Shown: piece after piece, positions 6,595-13,568 of the stretch
How the letters are laid out: each line of letters begins with the position of its first letter
Position numbering within the stretch: the stretch's first letter is position 1
Origin: CBFCZU01 sp965602635
GTDB lineage: Bacteria > Planctomycetota > Phycisphaerae > SM23-33
Assembly: GCA_965602635.1 (NCBI GenBank)
Contig: CBFCZU010000111.1
Location: forward strand, 1 to 13,965
Reading direction: 5' to 3'
Length of the DNA stretch: 13,965 bases
Notes under the pieces: generated by a model
What the model was told of the DNA's origin: nothing
The model's input: only the letters and a program-made list of their open reading frames with translations
The model's database searches: none
Translations under genes and position numbers: made by a program

Positions 6595-9522
6595 GTGCGA
6601 TACGCGATGGCCCGCATTCCACGCGTCCTTTGCCTTGTGGCCCTTGTCGCGGCCGGCTGTGACGCCTCCGGCCAGGCGAAGCCCGAGCCCGCGCAGCGGG
6701 CGGTCAAGCCCGGCCCGTCGGTCGAGGCCGGCTCGGCCGTGCTGCCATGCGTCGCAGATGCCGACATCGCCGCCTACCCCATGGGCGTCCGATCCCTCAC
6801 CGCCAAGAACAGCGAGCAGGGCACCAACGCCGGGCAGTCGCCACGCCTGAAGATCAAGAAGTTCGAGAACCGCCCCATCCTGCGGTTCGACTTCTCGGCC
6901 GTGCCCGCCGGAGCGACGCTGACCGAGGCGGCCCTGGAGTTCCACCTCGTCGGCGTCAAGGGGCTCAACCAGGTGGGCGTCAGCTCGCTGCACGTGGACT
7001 GGAACGAGGGCGAGGCCGCCTGGGACGACGCCGGGCGGGGCAACCTGACGCACAAGGGCGCGTGCTTCCTCGGGCCCAAGGGCGTCAAGAGCCGCTGGCG
7101 CGAGTACTCGACGGGCGACTTCAACAAGGCCGACGCCGGCAACGGCGGCAACGCCACATGCGTCGCGCGGGCTGCCGACCTCGGCGGCGGCAAGCGGGCC
7201 GTCAAGGTCGATCCCTACGTCATCCAGGCCGCGATGGAGCACGGCCAGTCGCTCGTGCTCACCGACGAGACGGGGCTTTTCACGGGCAACCTGAGCAACG
7301 CCAACATTTCCAGCCGCCACGTGAAGGGCAAGGAGCCGGTCCTGAAGGTTCGCTGGGCGGCCGGGCGAGACGCGACCGCCCCGGCCTTCAAGAAGCCCCT
7401 CGCCGCCGAGGCCGGGCAGCTTGCCGGGTCGATCCTGCTGCACCTGCCACAGGCGGGCGACGACGGGGCCGAAGGCCAGGCGCTGGGCTACCGCGTCAGC
7501 GTCAATGGCAAGGAAGTGCCGCGGGTTCAGATCCCGCGCCCGACACGGCTCCTGCGGGGCATGCTGCTCCGCGGCCTGGCGCCGGGCAAGATCGCCGTGG
7601 TGACGGCCATCGCCTTCGACGAGGCGGGCAACACGTGCAGCCAGACCATCCGCCTACCCGCCCGGGCCGGCTTCACGACCGCGCTCGCCGAGCCGCTGAC
7701 GCACAGTGGTTTCACCGCCCCCGCGACCGAGACCAACAAGAGCTTCTCGGCGATGATCGTGGACGGCGAGACGCTCTTCGACCCGATCACCGGCAAGCTC
7801 TCGCGCGGGCAGACCCGCTCGTACGCCAAGTCGGGCAAGGTCGAGCCCAAGACGCTCGTCCGCGCCATCCGCGGCGAGATCGTCGGCCTGCAGTGCCTCA
7901 TCCAGCTCAAGGACGGCGTTGGCAGGCTCGGCGGCATCACGATCGCGGCGACGGACCTGACCGGCTCGGGCGGCAAGATCCCCGCCGCCAACTTCGAGTT
8001 CTTCCGCGAGCACTACGTCAAGATGGGCGCGAACTGGATCGCCGACATCCTCCCCACCGTCGCGGCCGGCGAGAAGCTCGCGATCCCCAGCCAGCCGAGA
8101 ATCAAGGGCCAGAGGATGCTCGCCGTTTACGTTGACGTGCTCGTGGACAAGGCGACAAGGCCGGGCTTCTACGCCGGCAAGGTCGTCATCGACACCAGCG
8201 CCGGCAAGGCGAGCTGCCCGCTTGTCGTGTGGGTCCGCGACGTCACGCTGCCCGACGAGCTGACCTTCACCGTCGAGATGAACGCCTACGGGCACTCGTC
8301 GAACCTGAAGGTCTTTCACGAGACCTACCGCCTCTGCCACAAGCACCGGCTGAGCTACAACGTCCTGGGCTACGGGCACTCGCGACCCGGCTCGCTGACC
8401 ACGCCTAAACTCAATACCGACGCCAAGCGCATCGTGGCGTCCGACAGGAATGTTCGCGTAGTCGACTGGTCAGTTTACGACGAGTTCTACGGCCCGTTGT
8501 TCAGCGGCGAGATCGCCAAGGACCTGCCGCGCAAGGGGGTCCCGGCGACCCACTGGTACCTGCCGCTGCACGACGGCTGGCCGTCGAGCCTGGCTAGCTG
8601 CAACCCGAACCTGTGGAAGGGGCGGGTGGCGCCGCGGAGCGACCGTAAGGCCTTCGACGCCTGGATGAACCACCTCTCCGCCAACGACCCGCTCATCGAC
8701 GAGCACTTCTCCCGGGAGTGGAAGGACGCCGCCCGGGCCGTCTGCCGGCAGTTCCGCGAGCACTTCCGCGAGAAGGGCTGGACCCGCACCAGCATGCAGA
8801 TCTTCAACAATCACAAGTACTACTTCTCCTCCGGCAGCCAGAGCCTCTGGACGATGGACGAGCCCCAGTACGCCCGCGACTACCGGGCACTGAACTGGAT
8901 GTACGCCTTCTTCAACGAGGCGCTCGCCGGCGAGGGAATCCACCTGGGCATCCGCACCGACGTGTCGCGCCCGGAGTTCATGGGCGACCGCATGGACGAT
9001 TCGCTCGACCTGATGGTCGCCTCCGGCGCGGTGAGCAACCAGCCGCAGCTGCTGGAGGACATCCTGCTGACCACCGACGCGAGCCTGTGGTGGTACGGCG
9101 GCGGCGGCAGGACCAACACCGACCCGGCCTCGTACATGGCGCTGTTCACCGACAGGTGGACCAAGGGCTGCGACGGCGGGATGCCCGTGTACACAACCTT
9201 CGCGGGCAGCAACGCCTGGAACACCAGCGGCTCGCTGCGCGTCGTCCGCTTCCACCCCAAGACGAGCATGCCCGTGGCCAGCTTCCGCATGAAGGCCTAC
9301 CGCCGCGCCCAGCAGGACGTGGAGTTGTGCAACATCCTCGCCGCCAAGAGCGGCTTCAACCGCTGGCACCTCCGCGACCTGATCCGCAAGGAGTTCAGCA
9401 CGCGGATCGTGACGAAGTCCAGGGGCCCCGACGACCCCGGCTATTCGACGTTCGAGAAGCTGGACGTCGCGAACTTTGACAAGGTACGAGAGAAGGTGAT
9501 CGCGACGATCCTGCGGCGATGA
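6595..9522 (+). CDS. Lipoprotein with DNRLRE domain and GH123/DUF4091-like glycosidase domain
   Basis: 975 residues from a GTG at 6595 with AAGGAG 7 nt upstream; the ATG at 6607 is spaced too far. The signal peptide ends in LVAAGC, so Cys22 is a likely lipidation site and the protein is probably membrane-anchored outside the cytoplasm. Residues ~49-255 match a DNRLRE-type jelly-roll (PILRFDFSAVPAGATLTEAAL, then VDWNEGEAAWDD). Residues ~258-360 are fibronectin-III-like. From ~425 comes the beta-sandwich typical of GH123/DUF4091 proteins (GEIVGLQCLIQLKDG; NFEFFREHYV), followed by a TIM-barrel-like catalytic half with TMDEPQ at 753-758. The Asp755-Glu756 pair matches the catalytic DE of GH123, whose known members are beta-N-acetylgalactosaminidases using the substrate's acetamido group. 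Substrate here is uncertain because DUF4091 relatives are mostly uncharacterised. Last gene of the secreted enzyme group. Confidence 0.8.
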   Translation: MRYAMARIPRVLCLVALVAAGCDASGQAKPEPAQRAVKPGPSVEAGSAVLPCVADADIAAYPMGVRSLTAKNSEQGTNAGQSPRLKIKKFENRPILRFDFSAVPAGATLTEAALEFHLVGVKGLNQVGVSSLHVDWNEGEAAWDDAGRGNLTHKGACFLGPKGVKSRWREYSTGDFNKADAGNGGNATCVARAADLGGGKRAVKVDPYVIQAAMEHGQSLVLTDETGLFTGNLSNANISSRHVKGKEPVLKVRWAAGRDATAPAFKKPLAAEAGQLAGSILLHLPQAGDDGAEGQALGYRVSVNGKEVPRVQIPRPTRLLRGMLLRGLAPGKIAVVTAIAFDEAGNTCSQTIRLPARAGFTTALAEPLTHSGFTAPATETNKSFSAMIVDGETLFDPITGKLSRGQTRSYAKSGKVEPKTLVRAIRGEIVGLQCLIQLKDGVGRLGGITIAATDLTGSGGKIPAANFEFFREHYVKMGANWIADILPTVAAGEKLAIPSQPRIKGQRMLAVYVDVLVDKATRPGFYAGKVVIDTSAGKASCPLVVWVRDVTLPDELTFTVEMNAYGHSSNLKVFHETYRLCHKHRLSYNVLGYGHSRPGSLTTPKLNTDAKRIVASDRNVRVVDWSVYDEFYGPLFSGEIAKDLPRKGVPATHWYLPLHDGWPSSLASCNPNLWKGRVAPRSDRKAFDAWMNHLSANDPLIDEHFSREWKDAARAVCRQFREHFREKGWTRTSMQIFNNHKYYFSSGSQSLWTMDEPQYARDYRALNWMYAFFNEALAGEGIHLGIRTDVSRPEFMGDRMDDSLDLMVASGAVSNQPQLLEDILLTTDASLWWYGGGGRTNTDPASYMALFTDRWTKGCDGGMPVYTTFAGSNAWNTSGSLRVVRFHPKTSMPVASFRMKAYRRAQQDVELCNILAAKSGFNRWHLRDLIRKEFSTRIVTKSRGPDDPGYSTFEKLDVANFDKVREKVIATILRR

Positions 9523-9569
9523 AACCCGACCCCGGCCTCCCCCGCGGGGAGGCCGACAGGAGCCGCAAA

Positions 9570-10415
9570 GTGACCGTCAATGCCGCCAAGCTCGTCCTCG
9601 AGCTTTATGAGGCCGATGCCGGCAACTGTTTCGACGACCCGGCCATGGGGAGGCTGTTCGACCCGCCGACGGTGGCGATAGCCTCGGCCGACGACGCGTG
9701 GTTCACCCGGTTCAAGGAGATCATCGGCGAGTTCCACTGGACGCCGCGCGAGGCGCTCGCCCTGGCCGACGCCCGCGCCCGGGCCCGCTCGGTGATCTGC
9801 TGGTGCCTGCCCGTCGGCCGCGCCGCCCGCGAGGCCAACCGCCGCGAGGATAGAACGCCCGCCCGCCCGTGGGCGTACGTCCGGACCTTCGGCGAGCAGT
9901 TCAACAAGCGGCTGAGGCACGGCCTGGAGGCCCGCCTGCGCGAGCTGGGGCACGCGGCCATGGCCCCGCAGGAGTCGCCGCTGCAGAAGGCACGGGAGCG
10001 CCCGGAAATCGGCTGGTCGTCATGCTGGTCCGAGCGCCACGTCGCGTTCGTCGCCGGGCTCGGCACGTTCGGGATCTCCGGCGGGTTGATCACCGCCCGG
10101 GGGGTCGCCCACCGCCTGGGCAGCGTCGTGACCGACCTTGAGCTGGCGGCGACGCCCCGCCCCTACGGCGACGAACCGTTCGCCTGGTGCCTGCGCTGTG
10201 CCCAAGGCACGTGCGGGGAGTGCATCAAGCGCTGCCCCGCCAGCGCCATCGGCCAGTCCGTCGAGCAGCGCGACAAGAAGGCGTGCTTCCAGTGGACATA
10301 CGACAGCGTCCGGGGCGACCGCGGCGAATCGATATTCGGCTGGAAGGGCGCCTACGGGTGCGGCCTCTGCCAGACGGCCGTGCCGTGCGAGGAATGCAAC
10401 CCCGTGGCGCAGTGA
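9570..10415 (+). CDS. QueG-like (COG1600-type) double 4Fe-4S protein
   Basis: 281 residues from a GTG at 9570 with AGGAG 7 nt upstream. An in-frame ATG at 9519 overlaps the previous stop (ATGA) but has no ribosome site and adds 17 low-complexity residues. Residues ~150-190 (WSERHVAFVAGLGTFG, then GLIT, then LGSVVTDLEL) match the corrinoid-dependent reductase core of epoxyqueuosine reductase. Two iron-sulfur motifs follow: C207, C210, C215, C218 and C222-Pro, then C264, C267, C273 and C276. The spacing C-x2-C-x4-C-x2-C-x3-CP is expanded compared with the usual ferredoxin motif. The protein lacks the C-terminal HEAT-like part of true QueG, so it may be a QueG-like reductase of other function rather than the tRNA-queuosine enzyme. 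Cytoplasmic. It starts 47 nt after the GH123-like gene, so it may be cotranscribed, but its function does not obviously fit glycan breakdown. Confidence 0.75.
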   Translation: MTVNAAKLVLELYEADAGNCFDDPAMGRLFDPPTVAIASADDAWFTRFKEIIGEFHWTPREALALADARARARSVICWCLPVGRAAREANRREDRTPARPWAYVRTFGEQFNKRLRHGLEARLRELGHAAMAPQESPLQKARERPEIGWSSCWSERHVAFVAGLGTFGISGGLITARGVAHRLGSVVTDLELAATPRPYGDEPFAWCLRCAQGTCGECIKRCPASAIGQSVEQRDKKACFQWTYDSVRGDRGESIFGWKGAYGCGLCQTAVPCEECNPVAQ

Positions 10416-10432
10416 CGCCCCCCCGCCGCGCC

Positions 10433-10454
10433 GGGCAGAACAGTAGGCCTGCCC
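10433..10454 (+). terminator. Weak hairpin after the QueG-like gene
   Basis: GGGCAG (10433-10438) can pair with CTGCCC (10449-10454) around a 10-nt loop, 17 nt after the QueG-like stop codon. Only a broken T-rich stretch (GTTATCTTT) follows, so termination strength is doubtful. It would separate that gene from the ArsR unit, which has its own promoter. Confidence 0.3.
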
Positions 10455-10488
10455 CCCGTTATCTTTCCCCCTTGTCCTTGTTTCGCTC

Positions 10489-10530
10489 TTGACAGCAGGC
10501 ACGGCAGTATGATAGTGTATTAGCGGATAC
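10489..10530 (+). promoter_or_regulatory. arsR promoter with overlapping inverted-repeat operator
   Basis: A perfect -35 TTGACA (10489-10494), 16-nt spacer and GATAGT (10511-10516, 4 of 6 to TATAAT). Just downstream, GTAT (10517-10520) and ATAC (10527-10530) form an inverted repeat around 6 nt, with an outer AGTAT (10506-10510) also complementary to ATACT (10527-10531). A start near 10523 falls inside the repeat. AT-rich dyads over the start site are the usual place for ArsR/SmtB autorepression. The leader would be only about 12 nt, and no Shine-Dalgarno sequence precedes the ATG at 10535, so translation may be nearly leaderless. Confidence 0.6.
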
Positions 10531-10534
10531 TAAA

Positions 10535-10900
10535 ATGCCGAGAGAGTCGAAGGAACTGGCCAGGCTGCTGAAGGTGCTCTCGGTCGGCACGCGTGTGCGG
10601 ATCGTGCAGCTCCTGAAGGGCCGGGCTCTGTGCGTCAATGCCCTGGCCGCGCGGCTGGACGTGACGCAGGGCGCGGTCTCGCAGCACCTGCGTCTCATGC
10701 GGGATGCCGGCCTGGTGATCGACGAGAAGCGAGGCTGCTACGTCCACTACCGACTGAACGAGGGCTCCCTCGCCGCGTGGGGTGCGGAGCTCGGCAGGCT
10801 GCTGGACCCCCGGCGCGGGGCCCGCACGGACAGGAAAGGAACCGCCAGATGTGCTGCTGCAATGACAAGAAAGAAGGCTGCCAGAAGCCGGAAAACCTGA
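10535..10900 (+). CDS. ArsR/SmtB-family transcriptional repressor
   Basis: 121 residues, cytoplasmic DNA-binding winged helix. The first ~92 residues fit the family throughout: LLKVLSVGTRVRIVQLLKGR, then LAARLDVTQGAVSQHLRLMR with the recognition helix at ~45-59, then the wing EKRGCYVHYRLN. Family members leave DNA when a metal or metalloid binds. The alpha3 motif ELCVCDL of arsenic sensors appears here as ALCVNAL, keeping Cys33 but not the second Cys; the other useful thiol is Cys68 in the wing. A classic three-Cys As(III) site is therefore absent and the ligand is open. Residues ~93-121 are Arg/Lys/Ala-rich, do not look conserved, and are encoded partly by DNA that is also the start of the next gene. 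The strong promoter and dyad upstream suggest autoregulation of this gene and the Cys-rich gene. Confidence 0.88.
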   Translation: MPRESKELARLLKVLSVGTRVRIVQLLKGRALCVNALAARLDVTQGAVSQHLRLMRDAGLVIDEKRGCYVHYRLNEGSLAAWGAELGRLLDPRRGARTDRKGTARCAAAMTRKKAARSRKT

Positions 10901-10992
10901 AGGGCAAGCCCGAGGACTGTTCACCGGAGCAGATTCGCGCGTGCCACGGCGACGTCAAGGGGCACCCCTGCACGGCCAAGGAGTGCAAGTAA
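10849..10992 (+). CDS. 47-residue cysteine-rich small protein, likely metal-binding
   Basis: ATG at 10849 with AAAGGA 8 nt upstream; the stop is TAA. It overlaps the arsR reading frame by 52 nt in another frame. The product begins MCCCNDKKEGC and has cysteines at 2, 3, 4, 11, 24, 32, 41 and 46, plus His33 and His39. The central stretch KPEDCSPEQIRACHGDVK reads like a real conserved motif rather than chance. No signal peptide or membrane segment, so it is cytoplasmic. I recall similar small Cys-rich proteins beside ArsR genes in anaerobes but cannot verify this here. Likely role (inference): binding, buffering or handing over the metal sensed by the neighbouring repressor. No named family or gene symbol can be assigned. 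Confidence 0.75.
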   Translation: MCCCNDKKEGCQKPENLKGKPEDCSPEQIRACHGDVKGHPCTAKECK

Positions 10993-10993
10993 T

Positions 10994-11024
10994 CCCGCAT
11001 GCCGGAGACGATAGCCTCTGCGGG
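10994..11024 (+). terminator. Possible terminator hairpin after the Cys-rich gene
   Basis: CCCGCA (10994-10999) pairs with TGCGGG (11019-11024), one base after the stop codon of the Cys-rich gene, with a possible inner GAG/CTC pairing. No T-run follows, so it may act as a transcript-end stabiliser rather than an intrinsic terminator. The remaining stretch to 11133 is GC-rich and holds no gene I can support. Confidence 0.35.
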
Positions 11025-11133
11025 TCGCTGTAGGGTGTGGCCAAACGGGACCGCGAGGCGACCGGCAGCGCGGGCGGACCCAGCCTTTGGCCGGGCCCGC
11101 CCACTCTCCGCCTGAATGCACTTCATCGCTGCT

Positions 11134-11162
11134 CCTCTGGGCCCCGGCCGGGGCCGCAGAGG
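11134..11162 (-). terminator. Strong GC hairpin just after the readthrough stop TAG
   Basis: CCTCTG-GGCCCCGG (11134-11147) pairs with CCGGGGCC-G-CAGAGG (11148-11162), a nearly perfect dyad with a single bulged G. In the minus direction it begins 4 nt after the TAG at 11169-11167, the stop that ends the frame beyond the internal TGA. That position suggests the transcript and the ancestral reading frame end here, not at the TGA 130 nt earlier. No T-run follows on either strand, so true termination is unproven. Confidence 0.5.
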
Positions 11163-11166
11163 GCAA

Positions 11167-11295
11167 CTACTTGATCGTGAACTTGGTCTTCTCGATCTTG
11201 ACTTTGAATGGCCTGATGTCGAACTCCAGCACGGCCGTGAACTCGCCCTTCAAACCGCTTGGCACACGCCATGTGCGCGAGCATGTGAATCCTCA
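11167..11295 (-). other. In-frame TGA and 41-codon continuation of the gene at 11293-12498
   Basis: The TGA at 11295-11293 is codon 402. The same frame continues as GFTCSRTWRVPSGLKGEF and then TAVLEFDIRPFKVKIEKT before a TAG at 11169-11167. The continuation has alternating beta-strand character and codon choice like the gene itself, and no frameshift is needed. Full readthrough would give 443 residues. TGA is one base from TGC or TGT, and the context (x)GFTC suggests an original Cys-x3-Cys pair. Options are selenocysteine insertion, a recent nonsense mutation, or a sequencing error. A SECIS-like hairpin at 11276-11262 favours the first; no selenocysteine machinery genes lie in this window to support it. 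Confidence 0.65.
11262..11276 (-). promoter_or_regulatory. Candidate bacterial SECIS hairpin
   Basis: Read on the minus strand: GCACA (11276-11272), loop TGGCG (11271-11267), TGTGC (11266-11262). The 5-bp stem is perfect and begins 16 nt after the in-frame TGA, and the loop has G at its second position. This fits the usual bacterial SECIS model as I recall it (short stem, small loop, G in the first two loop bases, roughly 16-37 nt from the UGA). A competing stem, CACATGC with GCGTGTG (11287-11281 with 11269-11263), is also possible. Short hairpins arise by chance in GC-rich DNA. Confidence 0.35.
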
Positions 11296-12498
11296 GCCAT
11301 ACTCCATTGTGGCCTGGTAAACGCGTTTGCCGCTGCTGTCGAGGACGCTGACCTTCGGCGGCGCCGGCCTCCTCCTGCTGGGCAGGTATAGGTCCCTGAC
11401 GGGGCCGCCGGCGGCGTCCGTCAGCCACAGATTCAGCACCACCGCGTCGCCCGACCGGCCGACGTTGGTGCTGGCGCGAAGCGGCGTGCCGATCGCCAGC
11501 TCGGTGGTCGCGCCCGCCCGCACCTTCACCGGCGCGACGCTGGACTGGAATGAAGACCACTCCAGCTTGCCCCGGCTGGCCTGGGCCTCATCGCCGGTGT
11601 ACTCGGCGTACTCGATCACCTTGTACTTCCCAGTCGGCAGGGTCACCGGGGCCGAGCCGCCGGAGATATGGTGGATCTGTTTGTCCCCCGCCAGCAAGCA
11701 CGTCCAGTTCTCGTGCGCGACCTTCAGCTTGCCGACCTCCGGGTGGAGGGGCTTGGCGGTCACCTTCGACGCGTCCGATGAGATGGCGACTTCGTACCAG
11801 CTCCCCTTCACCAGCACCGGCTGACCGTAGAGGTACTTGAGGGGCGCCTTGTCGTCGCCGGAACCGATCTCCAGCGTGTCCCCGCGTTGCATGCCGCGCA
11901 CCCGCCCGCCGGAGATTACCACCGACGCCCGATCGCCGCAGGAGAGGCTGCAATTGCCGTCGATGATGCGGACGGGCAGCACGGTTTCCCCGAAGGCGCA
12001 CTTTCCCGCCACGGCCGTGCCGAGGTACAGCGTCACGTAGCGGTACGTGCGGGACTTGAAGTACCGGCCCGAGATGGTCACCGGGATAGTCTTGCCGCCG
12101 CGCCGCACCTTCACCGCCGTCGGTCCGAACACGGCGCTGAAGGACGTACTGCCCGTCGAGGTCCTTTTCAGCGGCAGAGACGGCGCCTTGGCGAACTTGC
12201 CCGCCCCGGTGAAGTCCAGTCGGACCACGTCGGGGGCGGCCGCGCCGGGCTTGGCCGAGTCAATCGCCACGGAAACAACCAGCCCGCCCGGCGCCCTCAG
12301 CAAGAGCACGCTCGCCTTGGGGTTGACCACGCCGGATACTTTCGGCGCCTCGGTCGATCTGCTGGTGCCGTAAGAAAGCGACTGCGGCTTCAGTGCATCC
12401 TTGACGTCGCACGCCACGTGCGACAGATCGCCCACGCCCCCCCGGGCGACAACGGCCGCCAGAAGCAGCGTGGCCAGCACTATCGGTGTCTTCTTCAT
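11293..12498 (-). CDS. Secreted protein of unknown function, second of a tandem pair; ends at a suspicious in-frame TGA
   Basis: 401 residues to the TGA. The ATG at 12498 has AAGGAG 7 nt upstream and gives a signal peptide (MKKTPIVLATLLLAAVVARG). No known catalytic family is recognised. The layout parallels the gene before it: a segment ending VVRLDFTGAGKFAKAP aligns by eye with the DxDxDG-like segment of the neighbour but without the acidic residues; then GK-x-x-x-G-x-x-x-PV-x-x-ID (VLPVRIIDGNCSLSCGD); then VKGSWYEVAISSDASKVT, GKLKV, a Cys strand and SAPVTLPTGKYKVIEY. The C-terminal ~80 residues (ASTNVGRSGDAVVLNLWLTD onward) form an extra beta-rich domain absent from the neighbour, and the frame evidently once ran 41 codons further. 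Probably cotranscribed with the neighbour. Role unknown; an exported structural or binding protein is the most one can say. Confidence 0.75.
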   Translation of the reverse strand: MKKTPIVLATLLLAAVVARGGVGDLSHVACDVKDALKPQSLSYGTSRSTEAPKVSGVVNPKASVLLLRAPGGLVVSVAIDSAKPGAAAPDVVRLDFTGAGKFAKAPSLPLKRTSTGSTSFSAVFGPTAVKVRRGGKTIPVTISGRYFKSRTYRYVTLYLGTAVAGKCAFGETVLPVRIIDGNCSLSCGDRASVVISGGRVRGMQRGDTLEIGSGDDKAPLKYLYGQPVLVKGSWYEVAISSDASKVTAKPLHPEVGKLKVAHENWTCLLAGDKQIHHISGGSAPVTLPTGKYKVIEYAEYTGDEAQASRGKLEWSSFQSSVAPVKVRAGATTELAIGTPLRASTNVGRSGDAVVLNLWLTDAAGGPVRDLYLPSRRRPAPPKVSVLDSSGKRVYQATMEYG

Positions 12499-12524
12499 GG
12501 CCCTTCTCCTTCGCGAAAGTTCGT

Positions 12525-13568
12525 TCAGAACCGCCCGTCGTCCGGCGGGACGGAACGCGTACTCTCTGGGGCCACCCATTTAGCACTCTTTCCCGCTTCG
12601 ACCTTGCACGTGGACTGGCCCACTCGGGGAGCGTAGTAGGTATCGGCCGGCAGCGTGACTTCACTTTCGCCGTTGGCAAGCAGCACGCACGTCCGCGTTC
12701 CGATGAGCAACACGCGTGCTCCGACGAGACTGTCCGGGAGCTTGAGTTTGCCCGTGGCGGGCTCGGCCGGCGTCAGTGTCAGCGTCGCTCCGGCGTCGGA
12801 CTGTTCGACCTGGACTCTGTAAGTCCCCGAGTCCAGGACGAGGTATTCGGTCAGGATACCCTTGGCCGAGCCGCCCGTCCCATCGGCGGAGTCGGGCGGG
12901 AGGATACCCTGCTCCCCGTCGATATCCAGCAGCAGGTAGTCTCCGCGCGGGTACCGCCGCGGGTGCTCCGAGAGCTTCAGCCCGGCTGCGTCCGTGACGC
13001 GGTCGTTCCAGTTCCGGTCGATCAGAGCGACCGGGATTGACTTTCCCGCGAGCTTGATCTTCCCCACAGCCCAGCTCTGAGGAATCATCGTGCACCGCCA
13101 CGTGTCGCTGCCGTCGGCTAAGCGGGCGAAGGTCAGCGCCACCTGCACGTGGGCAAAGCGCTTGTTGCGGAAATTGCGGACGATGTGAACGTTCTCGAAA
13201 TACGCCGCCACGTCCTGGCCAAGGACCTTTTGCGGCGCGCCGTCCGGGCGCGTGGCCCTGTAGGCCGGATCGTCCAGGAAGTCTCCGTCCTTGTCAAAGT
13301 CGATGTACAGCCTGTCGTAGCCGCTGCCCGCGCCGCCCGATTCGTCAAAGAGGATCGGCACGGGGAAGATGGCGTTGGCCTGGTCAAACAGCAGCGGCTG
13401 CTTTGACTTGCAGAAGGGCTTCGGCTCGGTGGGGTGGACCGGCTGGCTCTGGTTGCAGTAGAAGTCAGCCTGCGACCAGGGCATTCGCTCGACGGTGAGG
13501 TCGCCGCCCGAGCAGCCCGCACCCACGAGAGCCACCACGGCAATGAGCATCGCAGTTCGCGCGCCCAT
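12525..13568 (-). CDS. Predicted lipoprotein of unknown function with DxDxDG-type calcium-binding-like motif
   Basis: 347 residues from an ATG at 13568 preceded by AAAGGAGG; the longer frame to 13658 lacks such a site and would bury the signal peptide. The N-terminus MGARTAMLIAVVALVGAGC ends in a lipobox-like GAGC, so Cys19 is a likely lipidation site. Residues 88-100 (YIDFDKDGDFLDD) look like an EF-hand or dockerin-type calcium loop, and LIDRNWNDRVTD further on is a second acidic loop. The later half has repeated short beta modules (LDSGTYRVQVEQSDAGATLT; GKLKLPDSL; SEVTLPADTYY). No enzyme family is recognised. The next gene starts 26 nt downstream with a similar module order, pointing to an old tandem duplication and a shared operon. 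Expected on the outer side of the cytoplasmic membrane or the outer membrane. Confidence 0.75.
   Translation of the reverse strand: MGARTAMLIAVVALVGAGCSGGDLTVERMPWSQADFYCNQSQPVHPTEPKPFCKSKQPLLFDQANAIFPVPILFDESGGAGSGYDRLYIDFDKDGDFLDDPAYRATRPDGAPQKVLGQDVAAYFENVHIVRNFRNKRFAHVQVALTFARLADGSDTWRCTMIPQSWAVGKIKLAGKSIPVALIDRNWNDRVTDAAGLKLSEHPRRYPRGDYLLLDIDGEQGILPPDSADGTGGSAKGILTEYLVLDSGTYRVQVEQSDAGATLTLTPAEPATGKLKLPDSLVGARVLLIGTRTCVLLANGESEVTLPADTYYAPRVGQSTCKVEAGKSAKWVAPESTRSVPPDDGRF

Noticed and set aside
11293..11295. TGA recoded genome-wide as Trp or Gly
   Set aside because: Several other genes here (GH123-like, QueG-like, arsR, lipoprotein) end at TGA, so it is a normal stop in this genome.
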